DNA of 64,000 nt, from NCBI RefSeq assembly GCF_003326755.1, contig NZ_JPWH01000001.1:366227-430226 (forward strand), read 5' to 3'. Under the pieces are notes generated by a model. That model searched no databases. It was given only the letters and a program-made list of their open reading frames with translations, and was not told where the DNA came from. The DNA comes from Thalassospira profundimaris (GTDB lineage: Bacteria; Pseudomonadota; Alphaproteobacteria; Rhodospirillales; Thalassospiraceae). A program made the translations under genes and the position numbers. This document shows positions 9,048 to 18,194 of the stretch, one piece after another (the first letter of the stretch is position 1; the number at the start of each line of letters is the position of its first letter).

Positions 9048-9866
9048 ATGGCGATAACCCGTGAAAAACGTCCGGTGGCCTTTTATTTCCTTGCCGCTTT
9101 TTTTGCCCTGTTTGTGCTGTTTTTATACGGGCCGATGCTGACCATTTTCATTCTGTCCTTTCAGGGGCCAAATGGCGGGCTGACTTTCCCGATGAACGGG
9201 TTTTCCTTTCACTGGTTTGTAAACCTGTTTCAGCAACAGGCGGTGGGGGATTTTGGCGGGTCATTCATGCGCTCGCTCAAGCTGGGGCTGATTGTCATGG
9301 TGGTGACGGTTGTCGTGTCCTTCATGGCGGGCATGGCTTTCCGGCGGCGCTTTCGCGGTGATACGGTGGTGTTTTACCTGGCGATTGCCAGTTTGATTGT
9401 GCCCTCCATCCTGATCTCGCTGGGCATTGGCCTGTTGTTCAATATCTTTGAAATACAGCCCCACTGGTATAGCTCCGCCCTGGGCGCGCATCTGACCTGG
9501 ACCTTCCCGTTTGGTCTGTTGATCATGTTTGCGGTGTTTAACCGCTTTGATCCCTCGTTTGAGGAAGCGGCCCGGGATTTGGGGGCATCCAACTGGCAAA
9601 CGGTGCGCCATGTGGTGCTGCCAATGGTCGCCCCCAGCCTGATTGGCGTTGCGATGTTTTCCTTTACCCTGTCTTACGATGAATTTGCCCGCACCTTGAT
9701 GACGGCAGGATCCTTAAACACCCTGCCTTTGGAAATTTACGGCATGACCACCAATGTCACCACACCGGTGCTTTATGCGCTGGGTACGTTAACAACGGTT
9801 TTTTCCTTTGTTGTCATCGGCCTGGCCTTTGGCGCGGTGGTGTTGTTACGCCGTCGCAAGGCGTGA
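9048..9866 (+). CDS. ABC importer permease, PotC type
   Basis: This is the second inner-membrane permease (272 residues), with several hydrophobic segments and an EAA loop reading EEAARDLGASNWQTVRHVVL. The ATG at 9048 begins one base after the upstream stop and uses the AAGGAG at 9035-9040, which lies in the end of the upstream gene, so translation is probably coupled. A TTG 24 bases upstream in frame is less likely. The C-terminus ends in a basic tail (LLRRRKA), consistent with a cytoplasmic end. It is followed 17 bp later by the racemase-family gene. Confidence 0.88.
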   Translation: MAITREKRPVAFYFLAAFFALFVLFLYGPMLTIFILSFQGPNGGLTFPMNGFSFHWFVNLFQQQAVGDFGGSFMRSLKLGLIVMVVTVVVSFMAGMAFRRRFRGDTVVFYLAIASLIVPSILISLGIGLLFNIFEIQPHWYSSALGAHLTWTFPFGLLIMFAVFNRFDPSFEEAARDLGASNWQTVRHVVLPMVAPSLIGVAMFSFTLSYDEFARTLMTAGSLNTLPLEIYGMTTNVTTPVLYALGTLTTVFSFVVIGLAFGAVVLLRRRKA

Positions 9867-9883
9867 TCAGGGGGCGATAGAAA

Positions 9884-10627
9884 ATGTCAAAAATCGCGGT
9901 GATCAACCCGAATATGTCGGCCGGTTTTACCGATAAAATCCGCACTCAGGCCCAGCGTACCGTTTATCCCCATAATCAGGTGGTGGCCCTTAATCCCGAT
10001 TTTGGCCCCGACAGCATCGAAGGCTATTACGACGAGGCCTTTGCCAGTGTTGGTTTGCTCTCTGTCATCCGCAAGCTCGACCCGACCGGGATTGATGGCT
10101 ATGTCGTGGCCTGTTTTGACGATACCGGCGTGGATGCCGCCCGTTGCCTGACCCAGGCGCCGGTGATGGGGTTGTGTGAAGGTGCCATTCGCTTTGCCCA
10201 GGCTCTGGCTGGCCGATATGCCATTGTCACCCCCATGTTTGTGTCCGTGCGTCCGCTGGAACATCTGGTGCGCAAATATGGCGCGGATCGCGATTGTGTG
10301 GTGCGCGCCGCCGGGGTCCGCACCCTGGATTTTGAAGGGGAAAATGCCACCCGTGCCTATAATGCCCTGTATGGCGCGGCGCAAAAAAGCCTGCGCGATG
10401 ACGGGGCGGAGGCGATTGTGCTGGGCTGTGCCGGGATGACGGATGTTGCAGAACACCTGAGTGCTGACTTGGGCGTGCCGGTGATTGACGGGGTGCAGGC
10501 CGCGATTAAAATGGTCGAAGGTTTGGCCGCCCTGCAATTGACGACCAGCAAACACAGCACTTATGGCACACCACCTGCCAAATCCTATCACGGTATGTTT
10601 GAAGGTTTTGCGCCAGCCTCTATTTAG
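9884..10627 (+). CDS. hydantoin / Asp-Glu racemase-family enzyme
   Basis: This 247-residue cytoplasmic protein belongs to the cofactor-independent Asp/Glu/hydantoin racemase family. Two catalytic cysteines are visible, Cys77 in VVACFDDTGVD and Cys182 in VLGCAGMTD. They act as an acid/base pair on opposite faces of a substrate carbon. The N-terminus IAVINPNMSAGFT also fits the hydantoin racemase branch. It is the last gene of the importer operon, so its substrate is probably what is imported or made from it, perhaps a hydantoin, carbamoyl or gamma-glutamyl amino acid. No hydantoinase or carbamoylase is present in the window. Some family members are isomerases or decarboxylases of other substrates. 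Confidence 0.8.
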   Translation: MSKIAVINPNMSAGFTDKIRTQAQRTVYPHNQVVALNPDFGPDSIEGYYDEAFASVGLLSVIRKLDPTGIDGYVVACFDDTGVDAARCLTQAPVMGLCEGAIRFAQALAGRYAIVTPMFVSVRPLEHLVRKYGADRDCVVRAAGVRTLDFEGENATRAYNALYGAAQKSLRDDGAEAIVLGCAGMTDVAEHLSADLGVPVIDGVQAAIKMVEGLAALQLTTSKHSTYGTPPAKSYHGMFEGFAPASI

Positions 10628-10645
10628 GATGTATTGTGCATTCGT

Positions 10646-10665
10646 GTTGCGCCTTTTGACGCAAC
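10646..10665 (+). terminator. possible weak terminator after the importer operon
   Basis: GTTGCG (10646-10651) pairs with CGCAAC (10660-10665) around an 8-base loop, and TTTGCCCGGTTTT follows. The stem is short, so termination is plausible but uncertain. Confidence 0.4.
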
Positions 10666-10823
10666 TTTGCCCGGTTTTGTCGGAACTTCCTCCAGTAATT
10701 GAATTCTTAATACTTATTCGCCAAAAGATTGACATGTGTTTCAACAGAATCGCACTGTCTGCGAATAGGACGTTCGATTTCTGGTTGATCTGACGGAAGC
10801 CAAACCGACGACATGGGCAAGGG

Positions 10824-11624
10824 ATGATACAAAAAGATCTTTTTACGATTGCGCCGGAAATACGTGCCGACATCGAAGAGCGTCTGGCCCGTGTGGCGCG
10901 CGAGGATGGCGTGCGCCTGTTGATGGCGGTTGAATCCGGGTCGCGCGCCTGGGGATTTCCCTCGCCCGACAGCGATTATGATGTGCGTTTTCTTTATATC
11001 CGCCCGCGCCGGGATTATCTGGCGCTTAAGCCCGTTCGCGATGTGATCGAACGGCCGATTGTTGATCTGATTGACCTGAACGGCTGGGATATTCGCAAGG
11101 CGCTTGGCCTGTTGCTCAAGCATAATGCGGTCTTGTCGGAATGGCTTGAAAGCCCGATCCGCTATATTGCGGATGACCCGGCAGTGACCCAACTGGCGGA
11201 TCTTGCCAGTCGTCATTTTGATCCGCATGGTTATGCCCGCCATTATGCCAGTCTTGGCAAGGGGATGGTCAATCGCTGGCTGGATCCGGACGGGCAGATC
11301 GCCGTGAAGCGATATTTCTATGCGTTGCGTCCGGCACTGTCGGTGCGCGCATTGCGCCTTGACCCGTCACAACGTCCGCCAATGAGCATACAGCCCTTAA
11401 TGCAGGCGGCAAAACTCGACCCGGTGCTGGTAAGCCAGGTTGATGAACTGATCGCGCGCAAGGCAGAAACCCGCGAGGCAGGAAGCACGATCCGGTTGCC
11501 CGAGATTGAGCAGTTGATACAGGATGAACTTGATCGGGTGGACGAGGTTCCCAAACGCGCCAACGTCGAGGATTTTACCAGGGAGGCCGAGGCGCTTTTT
11601 CTGGAATGGGTCGAACGCGAATGA
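10824..11624 (+). CDS. RlaP/YcgL-like nucleotidyltransferase
   Basis: This 266-residue protein has the polymerase-beta nucleotidyltransferase signature: GSRAWGF at 39-45 followed by SPDSDYDVRFLY at 47-58, where DSDYD supplies the metal-binding acidic pair. This matches the RlaP/YcgL group (Pfam RlaP), proposed from genome context to act in RNA repair, although the function is not firmly known. Features shared with that group include DLIDLNGWDIRKALGLLLKHN and EWLESPIRY. The start is an ATG at 10824 with AAGGG upstream. It is a lone gene with no ligase or RNA-repair partner beside it. The family call is good and the function is open. Confidence 0.8.
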   Translation: MIQKDLFTIAPEIRADIEERLARVAREDGVRLLMAVESGSRAWGFPSPDSDYDVRFLYIRPRRDYLALKPVRDVIERPIVDLIDLNGWDIRKALGLLLKHNAVLSEWLESPIRYIADDPAVTQLADLASRHFDPHGYARHYASLGKGMVNRWLDPDGQIAVKRYFYALRPALSVRALRLDPSQRPPMSIQPLMQAAKLDPVLVSQVDELIARKAETREAGSTIRLPEIEQLIQDELDRVDEVPKRANVEDFTREAEALFLEWVERE

Positions 11625-12197
11625 TCAAGACCCGCTGCATCAAAAGAGGCGGGCACGTTCGTTATTATGCGTTCTGGTCATGCCATGAATCGTGATGTCT
11701 GAAATCCTTGCGTTGGCACCAAATTGGCGGATGCAAGATAACGGACAATCCGAATCCGTCATTCAATCACGGGATGTTGCTGTCCTGCAACATGGCGGGT
11801 GGGTTGTGACGGGTCTTTTGGCCCTGATTTGGTCCAAAGCGGTTTACGGGAAGGAATCTGGCGAATTTTCTTTTGTTTTCAAATGGCAATCTGTGGTTTT
11901 TACCGGAAAAAGATAGCAGAAACAGAGGGGAGCTTTGCAGGGCGTCAAAGATATTTTGCGCCGCAAAATGTCAAAAAATCCAGCTTTTCCATATCTTTGA
12001 ACGGTGTGATGGAAACATTCACATCCCTGTTGCGTTGAACACGCGAAAAACCGGCTTTTCAAGACCTTAAACAGGGCCTAAATCCGTATGGTCATTTGGA
12101 GGCAATTGGGGGTAAAACCCTGTTGGTTCAATACTGTCACATTGCTGCCCCGTTCATCGTGCAAAAGCCCGCAAGGCATATCAACAAAGGTTTCGGC
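11625..12197. other. 573-bp intergenic region upstream of opgG
   Basis: Short open frames exist here (for example 11692-11916 on the plus strand) but none has a convincing ribosome binding site or domain. The region probably holds the opgGH promoter. No regulatory motif was recognised. Confidence 0.45.
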
Positions 12198-14168
12198 GTG
12201 AAAAAAATGCAAATTTGCCAGCAGGTTGACTCGCAATGTGTCCCGCACAAACGATTTCCTCTGTTCCGGTTGGGAATGGCATCGGCCTGTGTGCTGACCA
12301 CCCTGTGTCTTGCCGGTCAGCCCGCAATGGCGGCGGCCACCAAGGCACATGCAACGAACAAGCAAACTGCCGCAAATGCAGCCGACGCCCCGGCTTCCGG
12401 GCAGGACGCACCGGCATCGGCTGACGCGGACAAACAAAGCGCACCGGCCGGGCAGGGCGATAAGCCAGCTTCTGCCGATGGGGATAAAGCGGCGCCTGAT
12501 GCGTCATCCGGATCCGCTGCGCCTGCGTCGGAAAAGGCACAGGCTCCCGCTGAAAATAGTGGTGCAGATGGTGATCAGGCTGCGCAAAATGCGCCGACCG
12601 GCAACGGCGAGGCCGATCAGGGTGCAACGCCGCCGGCCCCCGGCAATGATCAGGCGCAGGCTGGCAACAAGGCACCGGCAGGCCAGGGACAGCAGGCGGA
12701 ACAGGCCACGCAGACCCCGCCCTTTAGCCCGCAACTGGTGATTGATCGTGCCCGCGAATTGGCAAAAAAGCCGTTTGAAAACCCGCATCGTGAATTGCCC
12801 GCTGCCCTGGCCGATCTGGATGCGGCGAAATATGCCAAAATCAAATTCAAGTCCGATCAGGCTTTCCTGAAAGACCCTGCAACCGGTTTTTCGATGGAGC
12901 TTTATCATCCCGGTTACATGTATGACGTGCCGGTGGGGATCAATATTGTGCGTGATGGCAAGGTGCAGCCTGTGCCCTATTCCGCCAGCCTGTTTGATTT
13001 CGCCGATACCGGGCTTTCGGACAATAATGTCGGCGCACAGGGATATGCCGGTTTAAAGTTGAAATACCCGCTTGATTCGGTGACAAGCAACGAAGAGCTG
13101 GCCTCGTTTCTGGGGGCAAGCTACTTCCGTGTGATGGGGCGTAATCAGGTGCGCGGGCAGTTGGCCCGGGCGCTGGCGATTGATCTGGCCGCTCCCTCGG
13201 GCGAGGAATTTCCGGTTTTCCGCGAATTCTGGGTCGAACAGCCGACCGATCCGTGGGGCAAAGTCACGGTCTATGCCCTGCTTGACAGTGCGCGTGTCAC
13301 CGGGGCCTATCAGTTTGATATTGTGCCGGGCGAACGCTCGGTGGCCTCGATCAAGGCAACCCTGTTTTTCCGTGACCAGATTCAAAAGCTGGGCATTGCA
13401 CCGTTAAGCAGCATGTTCCTGTTTGGTGAACAGAAACGTCGCCATTTCGATGATTATCGCGATGAAGTGCATAACAGCGATGGCCTTCTGATCCATAACG
13501 GGCAGGGGGAATGGCTGTGGCGTCCGCTGGATAACCCGAAAAACCTGCAGATCAGTTCTTTCCTGGATCAAAATCCGCGCGGTTTTGGCCTGATGCAGCG
13601 GGATCGTAATTTTGACCATTATCAGGATGCCAGCGCGCATTTTGAAAAACGTCCCGGTTACTGGATCACGCCGAAAGGTGACTGGGGCAAGGGCCATGTG
13701 GAACTGGTCGAAATTCCCTCGCCCGATGAAACCAACGAAAATATCGTTGCCTTCTGGGTGCCCGACGCCAAACTCAAGGCCGGTGATCAGTTGGAAATTT
13801 CCTATGATCTGACCGCCATGAGCGATGGCCGCGAACTGCATGGCATGGCGCGCGCCCTTGATACCCGTATTGCGCCGGTACCGGGTGGTGACGAGGATAA
13901 TGGCGGCGTTCACCGCTTTATCCTGAATTTCCGCGGGGGTGATCTGGATTATTATCTGGATGATCTTGCCAATTTGCAGGCTGATGTCAGTGCATCCAAT
14001 GCCAATGTCAGCAACGTGCATGTTGTCAAGGACGCCGAAAATGGCGGTGTGCGCGTCCTGTTTGATCTGGCGGGCACCGGCGAAGCACCGACCTCCAATC
14101 TGCGTGCCTTTTTGCATTATAAAGACCGCGTGATTAGCGAAACCTGGACCATGCCGTGGGCGTTCTGA
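12198..14168 (+). CDS. opgG: periplasmic glucan biosynthesis protein OpgG (MdoG) with long disordered linker
   Basis: OpgG acts in the periplasm on the beta-glucan backbone made by OpgH. The GTG at 12198 has AAAGG seven bases upstream; a TTG at 12096 would leave the signal peptide buried. A Sec signal follows (RFPLFRLGMASACVLTTL, with probable cleavage after AMA, about residue 45). Residues of about 46-176 are a low-complexity stretch rich in Ala, Gln, Asp, Gly and Pro. The OpgG domain begins at FSPQLVIDRARELAKKPF and shows family stretches such as GFSMELYHPGYMYD, ASYFRVMGRNQ, REFWVEQP, WRPLDNPK and DPWGKV. The linker makes the protein (656 residues) longer than the roughly 510 residues of E. 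coli MdoG. opgH follows 73 bp downstream. Confidence 0.93.
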   Translation: MKKMQICQQVDSQCVPHKRFPLFRLGMASACVLTTLCLAGQPAMAAATKAHATNKQTAANAADAPASGQDAPASADADKQSAPAGQGDKPASADGDKAAPDASSGSAAPASEKAQAPAENSGADGDQAAQNAPTGNGEADQGATPPAPGNDQAQAGNKAPAGQGQQAEQATQTPPFSPQLVIDRARELAKKPFENPHRELPAALADLDAAKYAKIKFKSDQAFLKDPATGFSMELYHPGYMYDVPVGINIVRDGKVQPVPYSASLFDFADTGLSDNNVGAQGYAGLKLKYPLDSVTSNEELASFLGASYFRVMGRNQVRGQLARALAIDLAAPSGEEFPVFREFWVEQPTDPWGKVTVYALLDSARVTGAYQFDIVPGERSVASIKATLFFRDQIQKLGIAPLSSMFLFGEQKRRHFDDYRDEVHNSDGLLIHNGQGEWLWRPLDNPKNLQISSFLDQNPRGFGLMQRDRNFDHYQDASAHFEKRPGYWITPKGDWGKGHVELVEIPSPDETNENIVAFWVPDAKLKAGDQLEISYDLTAMSDGRELHGMARALDTRIAPVPGGDEDNGGVHRFILNFRGGDLDYYLDDLANLQADVSASNANVSNVHVVKDAENGGVRVLFDLAGTGEAPTSNLRAFLHYKDRVISETWTMPWAF

Positions 14169-14241
14169 TTGCAAGAACGCCCCGGTGGTGCGGGTCGCCC
14201 GTTTATTTCTCAAACTGCCTTTCTGCCCAGGAACAAAATTG

Positions 14242-16335
14242 ATGACCGACAGCCCGGCTATGCCCCGCTCCCCCGAAGAACTTGACCCGGCTGTAAAGCT
14301 GGCGGGGCCTTCCTCGACGGTGCGGCGCCTGTTTTTGTTTGGCGCATCGCTGGTGACAACCATTTATGCTGCCTGGCTGATGACCGATGTATTGGGCGCA
14401 GACCAGTTAACCGGCATGGAAATGGTGGTGATTACCTTTTTCACCATCAATTTTGCCTGGATTGCCCTGTCGTTTTACACCGGTGTTGTCGGTATTTTTC
14501 TACGCGCCTTTGGCATTGATGCCATCACATTGCGCCGCATGAAGCCGATTGAACGCAAAGGCAAACTGAAATCAAAAAACGTTATCGTGATCCCGGTTTA
14601 TAATGAAAGCCCGGATCGCGTTTTTGCCGGTTTGCGCGCCAGTTATGAAAGCCTGGCAGCAACGGGCGAACTTGATGCCTTTGATTTTTTCGTGCTGTCG
14701 GACACCCGCGATCCCGATATCTGGATTGCCGAGGAAATGGCATGGGCGCGCACCTGTTCGGAGTTGAATGCGCGCGGCAAAATCTTTTTCCGCCGCCGCC
14801 CGGAAAATACCGAACGTAAATCCGGCAACCTCAAGGAATTCTGCGAAACCTATGCCTCGAACTATGATCATATGATCGTGTTTGATGCCGACAGTGTGAT
14901 GTCGGGTGAGGCGATGGTGAATATGGCCTATCTGATGGAAAACAATCCGGATTCCGGGATTATCCAAAGCCCGCCGCAGCCAACCGGCCGTTCCACCCTG
15001 TTTGCCCGTATCCTGCAGTTCATTTCGCGCGTGCATGGCCCGACCATGTCGGCCGGGTTGGCATTTTGGTGCATGGGCAGTTCCAACTATTGGGGCCATA
15101 ACGCCATTATCCGGGTGCAGGCCTTTATTGATTGTTGTGGGTTGCCGGTTTTGTCGGGCAAGCCGCCGATGGGCGGACATATTTTAAGCCACGACTTTGT
15201 CGAGGCCGCCTTTATGCGCAAGGCGGGCTGGCGGGTGTGGCTGATTCCGCAGCTTGAAGGCAGTTGGGAAGAATTGCCGCCCAACCTGATTGACTTTGCC
15301 GTGCGTGACCGGCGCTGGTGCCAGGGTAACATGCAGCATGCCCGCCTGATTTTTGCACCGGGCTTTTTGCCGCTGTCGCGTCTGCACTTCTTTATGGGCG
15401 TAATGAGCTTCCTGTCATCGCCGCTGTGGTTTTTGCTGCTGTTAAGCTCGACCATTGCGACGCTGCAAAATTCGCGCCTGACCTACAGCTTCTTCCCCGG
15501 CCAGTTCACCATGTTCCCGCAATGGCCGGTGGACCGGTCGATGGAAATGGTGGTGTTGCTGGTTTTCACCATCGGCATGCTGGTTTTGCCCAAGGTGATT
15601 TCGGTCTTCATGGTGTTTCTTGGTCGGGACCGGCGCAAATATGGCGGGGCTGCCGTGTTGCTCAGCGGTCTTTTAGAAATGATCTATTCCGCCCTGCAAG
15701 CCCCGATCATGATGACCCTGCATTCGCGCTTTGTGCTCTCGGTCCTGACCGGCAACCAGGTGGGTTGGGATGCCCAGGAACGCGATGATACCGGTGTGCC
15801 GTTTATGGCGGCGGTGAAAACCCATATCGGCATTATTCTGGCGGGTTTGGCCTGGGGCGCGATTGCGCTTTATGTGGATCAGGCATTTTTCTGGTGGCTG
15901 ACGCCGATTTTGGCGGGCCTGGTGCTTTCGCCGTGGTTAACGCATTGGTCCAGCCTGCTGCGCCTGGGGCAGAAAACCCGGAAACTGAAACTGTTTTTAA
16001 CCCCCGAAGAAACCGCAACACCGGAAGAACTGGCAGCGCTTTATCGCATCACCGCCCGGCATACCGGCGAAGATGTCCGCGATGGTTTGTTGCAATTGAT
16101 CGAAGACCCCTATGCCAATGCACTGCATAGCGCCCTTTTGCCTGCGCGTAAGCCGGACCGCCGTACCCAGATTGAGGTGGGCATCATTTACGAAAAACTC
16201 GCGCGCCTGGGTGTGGAGTCGCTAACCAAGGAAGAGAAGCTCAAGATCCTGTCATGGCCGGTAAAGCCATTAGACCAGATCATGGCCGGACAACATTTGA
16301 TTGGCGTGGAAGACCCTGAAAAAACATCTGTTTAG
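14242..16335 (+). CDS. opgH: glucan biosynthesis glucosyltransferase OpgH (MdoH)
   Basis: OpgH is the inner-membrane GT2 glucosyltransferase that builds and exports the osmoregulated periplasmic glucan chain from UDP-glucose. The catalytic domain shows VIVIPVYNES, the metal-binding VFDADS, SHDFVEAAFMRKAGW and the acceptor motif RDRRWCQGN. Hydrophobic segments lie on both sides (for example RLFLFGASLVTTIYAAWLM, FFMGVMSFLSSPLWFLLLL and GIILAGLAWGAIALYV). The ATG at 14242 follows AGGAAC and gives 697 residues; the frame is open upstream to 14185 but without a good ribosome binding site. It is shorter at the N-terminus than E. coli MdoH (about 847 residues). It forms an operon with opgG. Confidence 0.93.
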   Translation: MTDSPAMPRSPEELDPAVKLAGPSSTVRRLFLFGASLVTTIYAAWLMTDVLGADQLTGMEMVVITFFTINFAWIALSFYTGVVGIFLRAFGIDAITLRRMKPIERKGKLKSKNVIVIPVYNESPDRVFAGLRASYESLAATGELDAFDFFVLSDTRDPDIWIAEEMAWARTCSELNARGKIFFRRRPENTERKSGNLKEFCETYASNYDHMIVFDADSVMSGEAMVNMAYLMENNPDSGIIQSPPQPTGRSTLFARILQFISRVHGPTMSAGLAFWCMGSSNYWGHNAIIRVQAFIDCCGLPVLSGKPPMGGHILSHDFVEAAFMRKAGWRVWLIPQLEGSWEELPPNLIDFAVRDRRWCQGNMQHARLIFAPGFLPLSRLHFFMGVMSFLSSPLWFLLLLSSTIATLQNSRLTYSFFPGQFTMFPQWPVDRSMEMVVLLVFTIGMLVLPKVISVFMVFLGRDRRKYGGAAVLLSGLLEMIYSALQAPIMMTLHSRFVLSVLTGNQVGWDAQERDDTGVPFMAAVKTHIGIILAGLAWGAIALYVDQAFFWWLTPILAGLVLSPWLTHWSSLLRLGQKTRKLKLFLTPEETATPEELAALYRITARHTGEDVRDGLLQLIEDPYANALHSALLPARKPDRRTQIEVGIIYEKLARLGVESLTKEEKLKILSWPVKPLDQIMAGQHLIGVEDPEKTSV

Positions 16336-16510
16336 CCAGCGAAAAATAAGTGCGTAAATGGTATGGCCCCATGTAGGTACTGCATGGCCCGTGCCACAAA
16401 AACGTCTAAGTTTCGGCAAAGATTCAGACTATATTCCGGTCATTGTGAAGATTAACGATATCAAGAAACGGTTTGTTAACCTTCATATTCACCCGAATAG
16501 GGATTGCATC

Positions 16511-16990
16511 ATGGTTGAGATGAGTAACGTGGAAAATTCAAAGTCTGGTCTGTCAAGCGAACCGGCAGCAATGTCCCGGTTACTGAGCGAAACTGCCCGC
16601 GCCTGGACCCGTTCGTTCGGGGTGAAAAGCGAAATTGCCGAAGACCGCCTGGTTTGCGAATTGCGCGCCGCTTTGCGTGACGACATGGTTGGTGCTGTTG
16701 CCAAGGGCAACCTGCAGGACATGCTGGATGAAGCCGCCCATTCTGCCATTGCAACCTGGCTGGCTCATGTGACAGGCGAAGAAGAAACCCATAGCGCAAA
16801 CAAGTTTGCCATGCTGCGTTGTGCATTTCTGTCGGCCAATCAGGGCAAAAACTGGTGTGAGCGTTTTCTGGACCGTAACCAGAGCTGCCAGGATCTGAAT
16901 ATGGCCTTGCAGGCGCAAATGATGCTGCCGACTCCGGCGCGTCATGAACGCGTTATGCCGCGTCAAATCCTTGCCAGGCACGCGTCGTGA
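16511..16990 (+). CDS. unknown small protein downstream of opgH
   Basis: I do not recognise this 159-residue protein. The ATG at 16511 has AGGGA eight bases upstream, and the frame is closed at its end by a good terminator. It has no signal peptide or membrane segment and looks soluble and helical (SRLLSETARAWTRSF, ELRAALRDDMVGAVAKGN, LQDMLDEAAHSAIATWL). Several cysteines are scattered (VCELRAAL, LRCAFLSAN, NWCERFLD, SCQDLN). It lies 175 bp after opgH on the same strand and may be co-transcribed, but a role in glucan synthesis is only a guess. An upstream ATG at 16358 would add 51 residues of unlikely composition. Confidence 0.6.
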   Translation: MVEMSNVENSKSGLSSEPAAMSRLLSETARAWTRSFGVKSEIAEDRLVCELRAALRDDMVGAVAKGNLQDMLDEAAHSAIATWLAHVTGEEETHSANKFAMLRCAFLSANQGKNWCERFLDRNQSCQDLNMALQAQMMLPTPARHERVMPRQILARHAS

Positions 16991-17032
16991 CTGTTTGATC
17001 GCTTAACACGCGATGATTTGTTTGCAAAAGAT

Positions 17033-17066
17033 GCCGTCCGGCTTACAGGCCTGGCGGCTTTTTTGT
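17033..17066 (+). terminator. rho-independent terminator after the opgGH region
   Basis: GCCGTCCGGC pairs with GCCTGGCGGC (8 of 10 positions), and TTTTTTG follows. It ends transcription of the opgGH region. Confidence 0.75.
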
Positions 17067-17110
17067 TGCGAAAGGCGATGTTTGACGGACTTGCATTTTG
17101 CAGGACCCGG

Positions 17111-17143
17111 GTAAAAAGAACCCGCCCGATAGGTTGGGCGGGT
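17111..17143 (-). terminator. rho-independent terminator after the SDR gene (minus strand)
   Basis: Read on the minus strand, ACCCGCCC and GGGCGGGT form an 8-bp stem followed by TTCTTTTT. It lies downstream of the SDR gene and probably ends the leftward fatty-acid gene set. Confidence 0.8.
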
Positions 17144-17234
17144 CGAGGTCGCGGGCGAATGAGGCCATCCCACGATGGTTTGGCCCCGGTAGGTGGCATT
17201 GACGATCATCGCCAATGCCAGGAAAAAAACTGTT

Positions 17235-18140
17235 CTATGCGTTAGAAGACGCGTGGTTGTGATAGTGCGCAATGACCCCGAGCAATTTGGCGACATGCGG
17301 GTCATTGGCACCGTTTTTATCGGGCTCGTAAAAGAAATCCGGATAAGGCTCTTTGCCCGGCGACAGGTTGTAGGATTCCAAATCGGTAATGCCGATGGCT
17401 TCGAGCACGCATTCATCGGTAAAGAAGCCCCCGCTTACCTGTTTTGCCGGGCTGGTCAGGATGGCATGGGCGGCATCGGCCAGAATTTCCGGTTTGCGGG
17501 CGCGGCCCGCTTCAAGGCCGGGGATCATATTAAGCGCGGCAGTTTCAATCACCGTGACGGGCCATAGTGAATTTACCCCCACCCCTTCATCGGCAAATTC
17601 CGCAGCCAGGCCAAAGGTGGCAAGGCTCATGCCGTATTTTGACATGGTATAGGCCGGATGGTTGGCAAACCATTGCGGACTCATATTGGGCGGCGGTGAC
17701 ATGGTCAGGATATGCGGGTTATCCGATTTCAACAGATGCGGCAGGCAGGCCTGCGCACAGGCAAAGGTGGCGCGGGTATTGACCTGGGCCATCAAATCAT
17801 ATCGTTTCATCGGTGTTTGCAAGGTCGGCGTCAGGTTGATCGCACTTGCATTGTTAACGAGAATATCGATCCCGCCGAACTTTGCCACGGTTTGGGCGAC
17901 GGCATCGGCAATCTGGTCTTCGTCGCGAATGTCGGTCTTAAGGGCGAGCGCCTTGCCACCGGCCTGTTCGATTTCTTCAGCGGCGGTATAGATGGTGCCG
18001 GGCAGTTTGGGATGCGGCGTATCGGTTTTGGCGATGATGGCGATATTGGCCCCGTCGCAGGCGGCGCGCAGGGCAATTTCCTTGCCAATGCCGCGTGATG
18101 CGCCCGTAATGAAAAGGGTTTTGCCGTTCAGGTTGGCCAT
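17235..18140 (-). CDS. short-chain dehydrogenase, HSDL2-like
   Basis: This 301-residue NAD(P)-dependent oxidoreductase has a Rossmann TGASRGIGKEI (13-23), NNAS at the fourth strand, a Ser-containing strand ILTMSPPPNMS, and the catalytic YTMSK. The combination of PPPNMSPQWFANHPAYTMSK and the C-terminal stretch with GGFFTDECVLE is typical of HSDL2 (hydroxysteroid dehydrogenase-like 2). In animals that protein also carries a C-terminal SCP2 lipid-binding domain, which is absent here; a free SCP2 protein is encoded at 29327-29626. The start has AGGGAA upstream. It is the last gene of the leftward lipid-degradation set. The substrate is unknown. Confidence 0.85.
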   Translation of the reverse strand: MANLNGKTLFITGASRGIGKEIALRAACDGANIAIIAKTDTPHPKLPGTIYTAAEEIEQAGGKALALKTDIRDEDQIADAVAQTVAKFGGIDILVNNASAINLTPTLQTPMKRYDLMAQVNTRATFACAQACLPHLLKSDNPHILTMSPPPNMSPQWFANHPAYTMSKYGMSLATFGLAAEFADEGVGVNSLWPVTVIETAALNMIPGLEAGRARKPEILADAAHAILTSPAKQVSGGFFTDECVLEAIGITDLESYNLSPGKEPYPDFFYEPDKNGANDPHVAKLLGVIAHYHNHASSNA

Positions 18141-18194
18141 GTTTTATTCCCTATGACTGCTCTGGTTTGACGTCTTTTGCTAACGACGACCTGC

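Noticed and set aside
11692..11916. 74-codon plus-strand frame upstream of opgG
   Set aside because: No ribosome binding site and no domain; probably chance.
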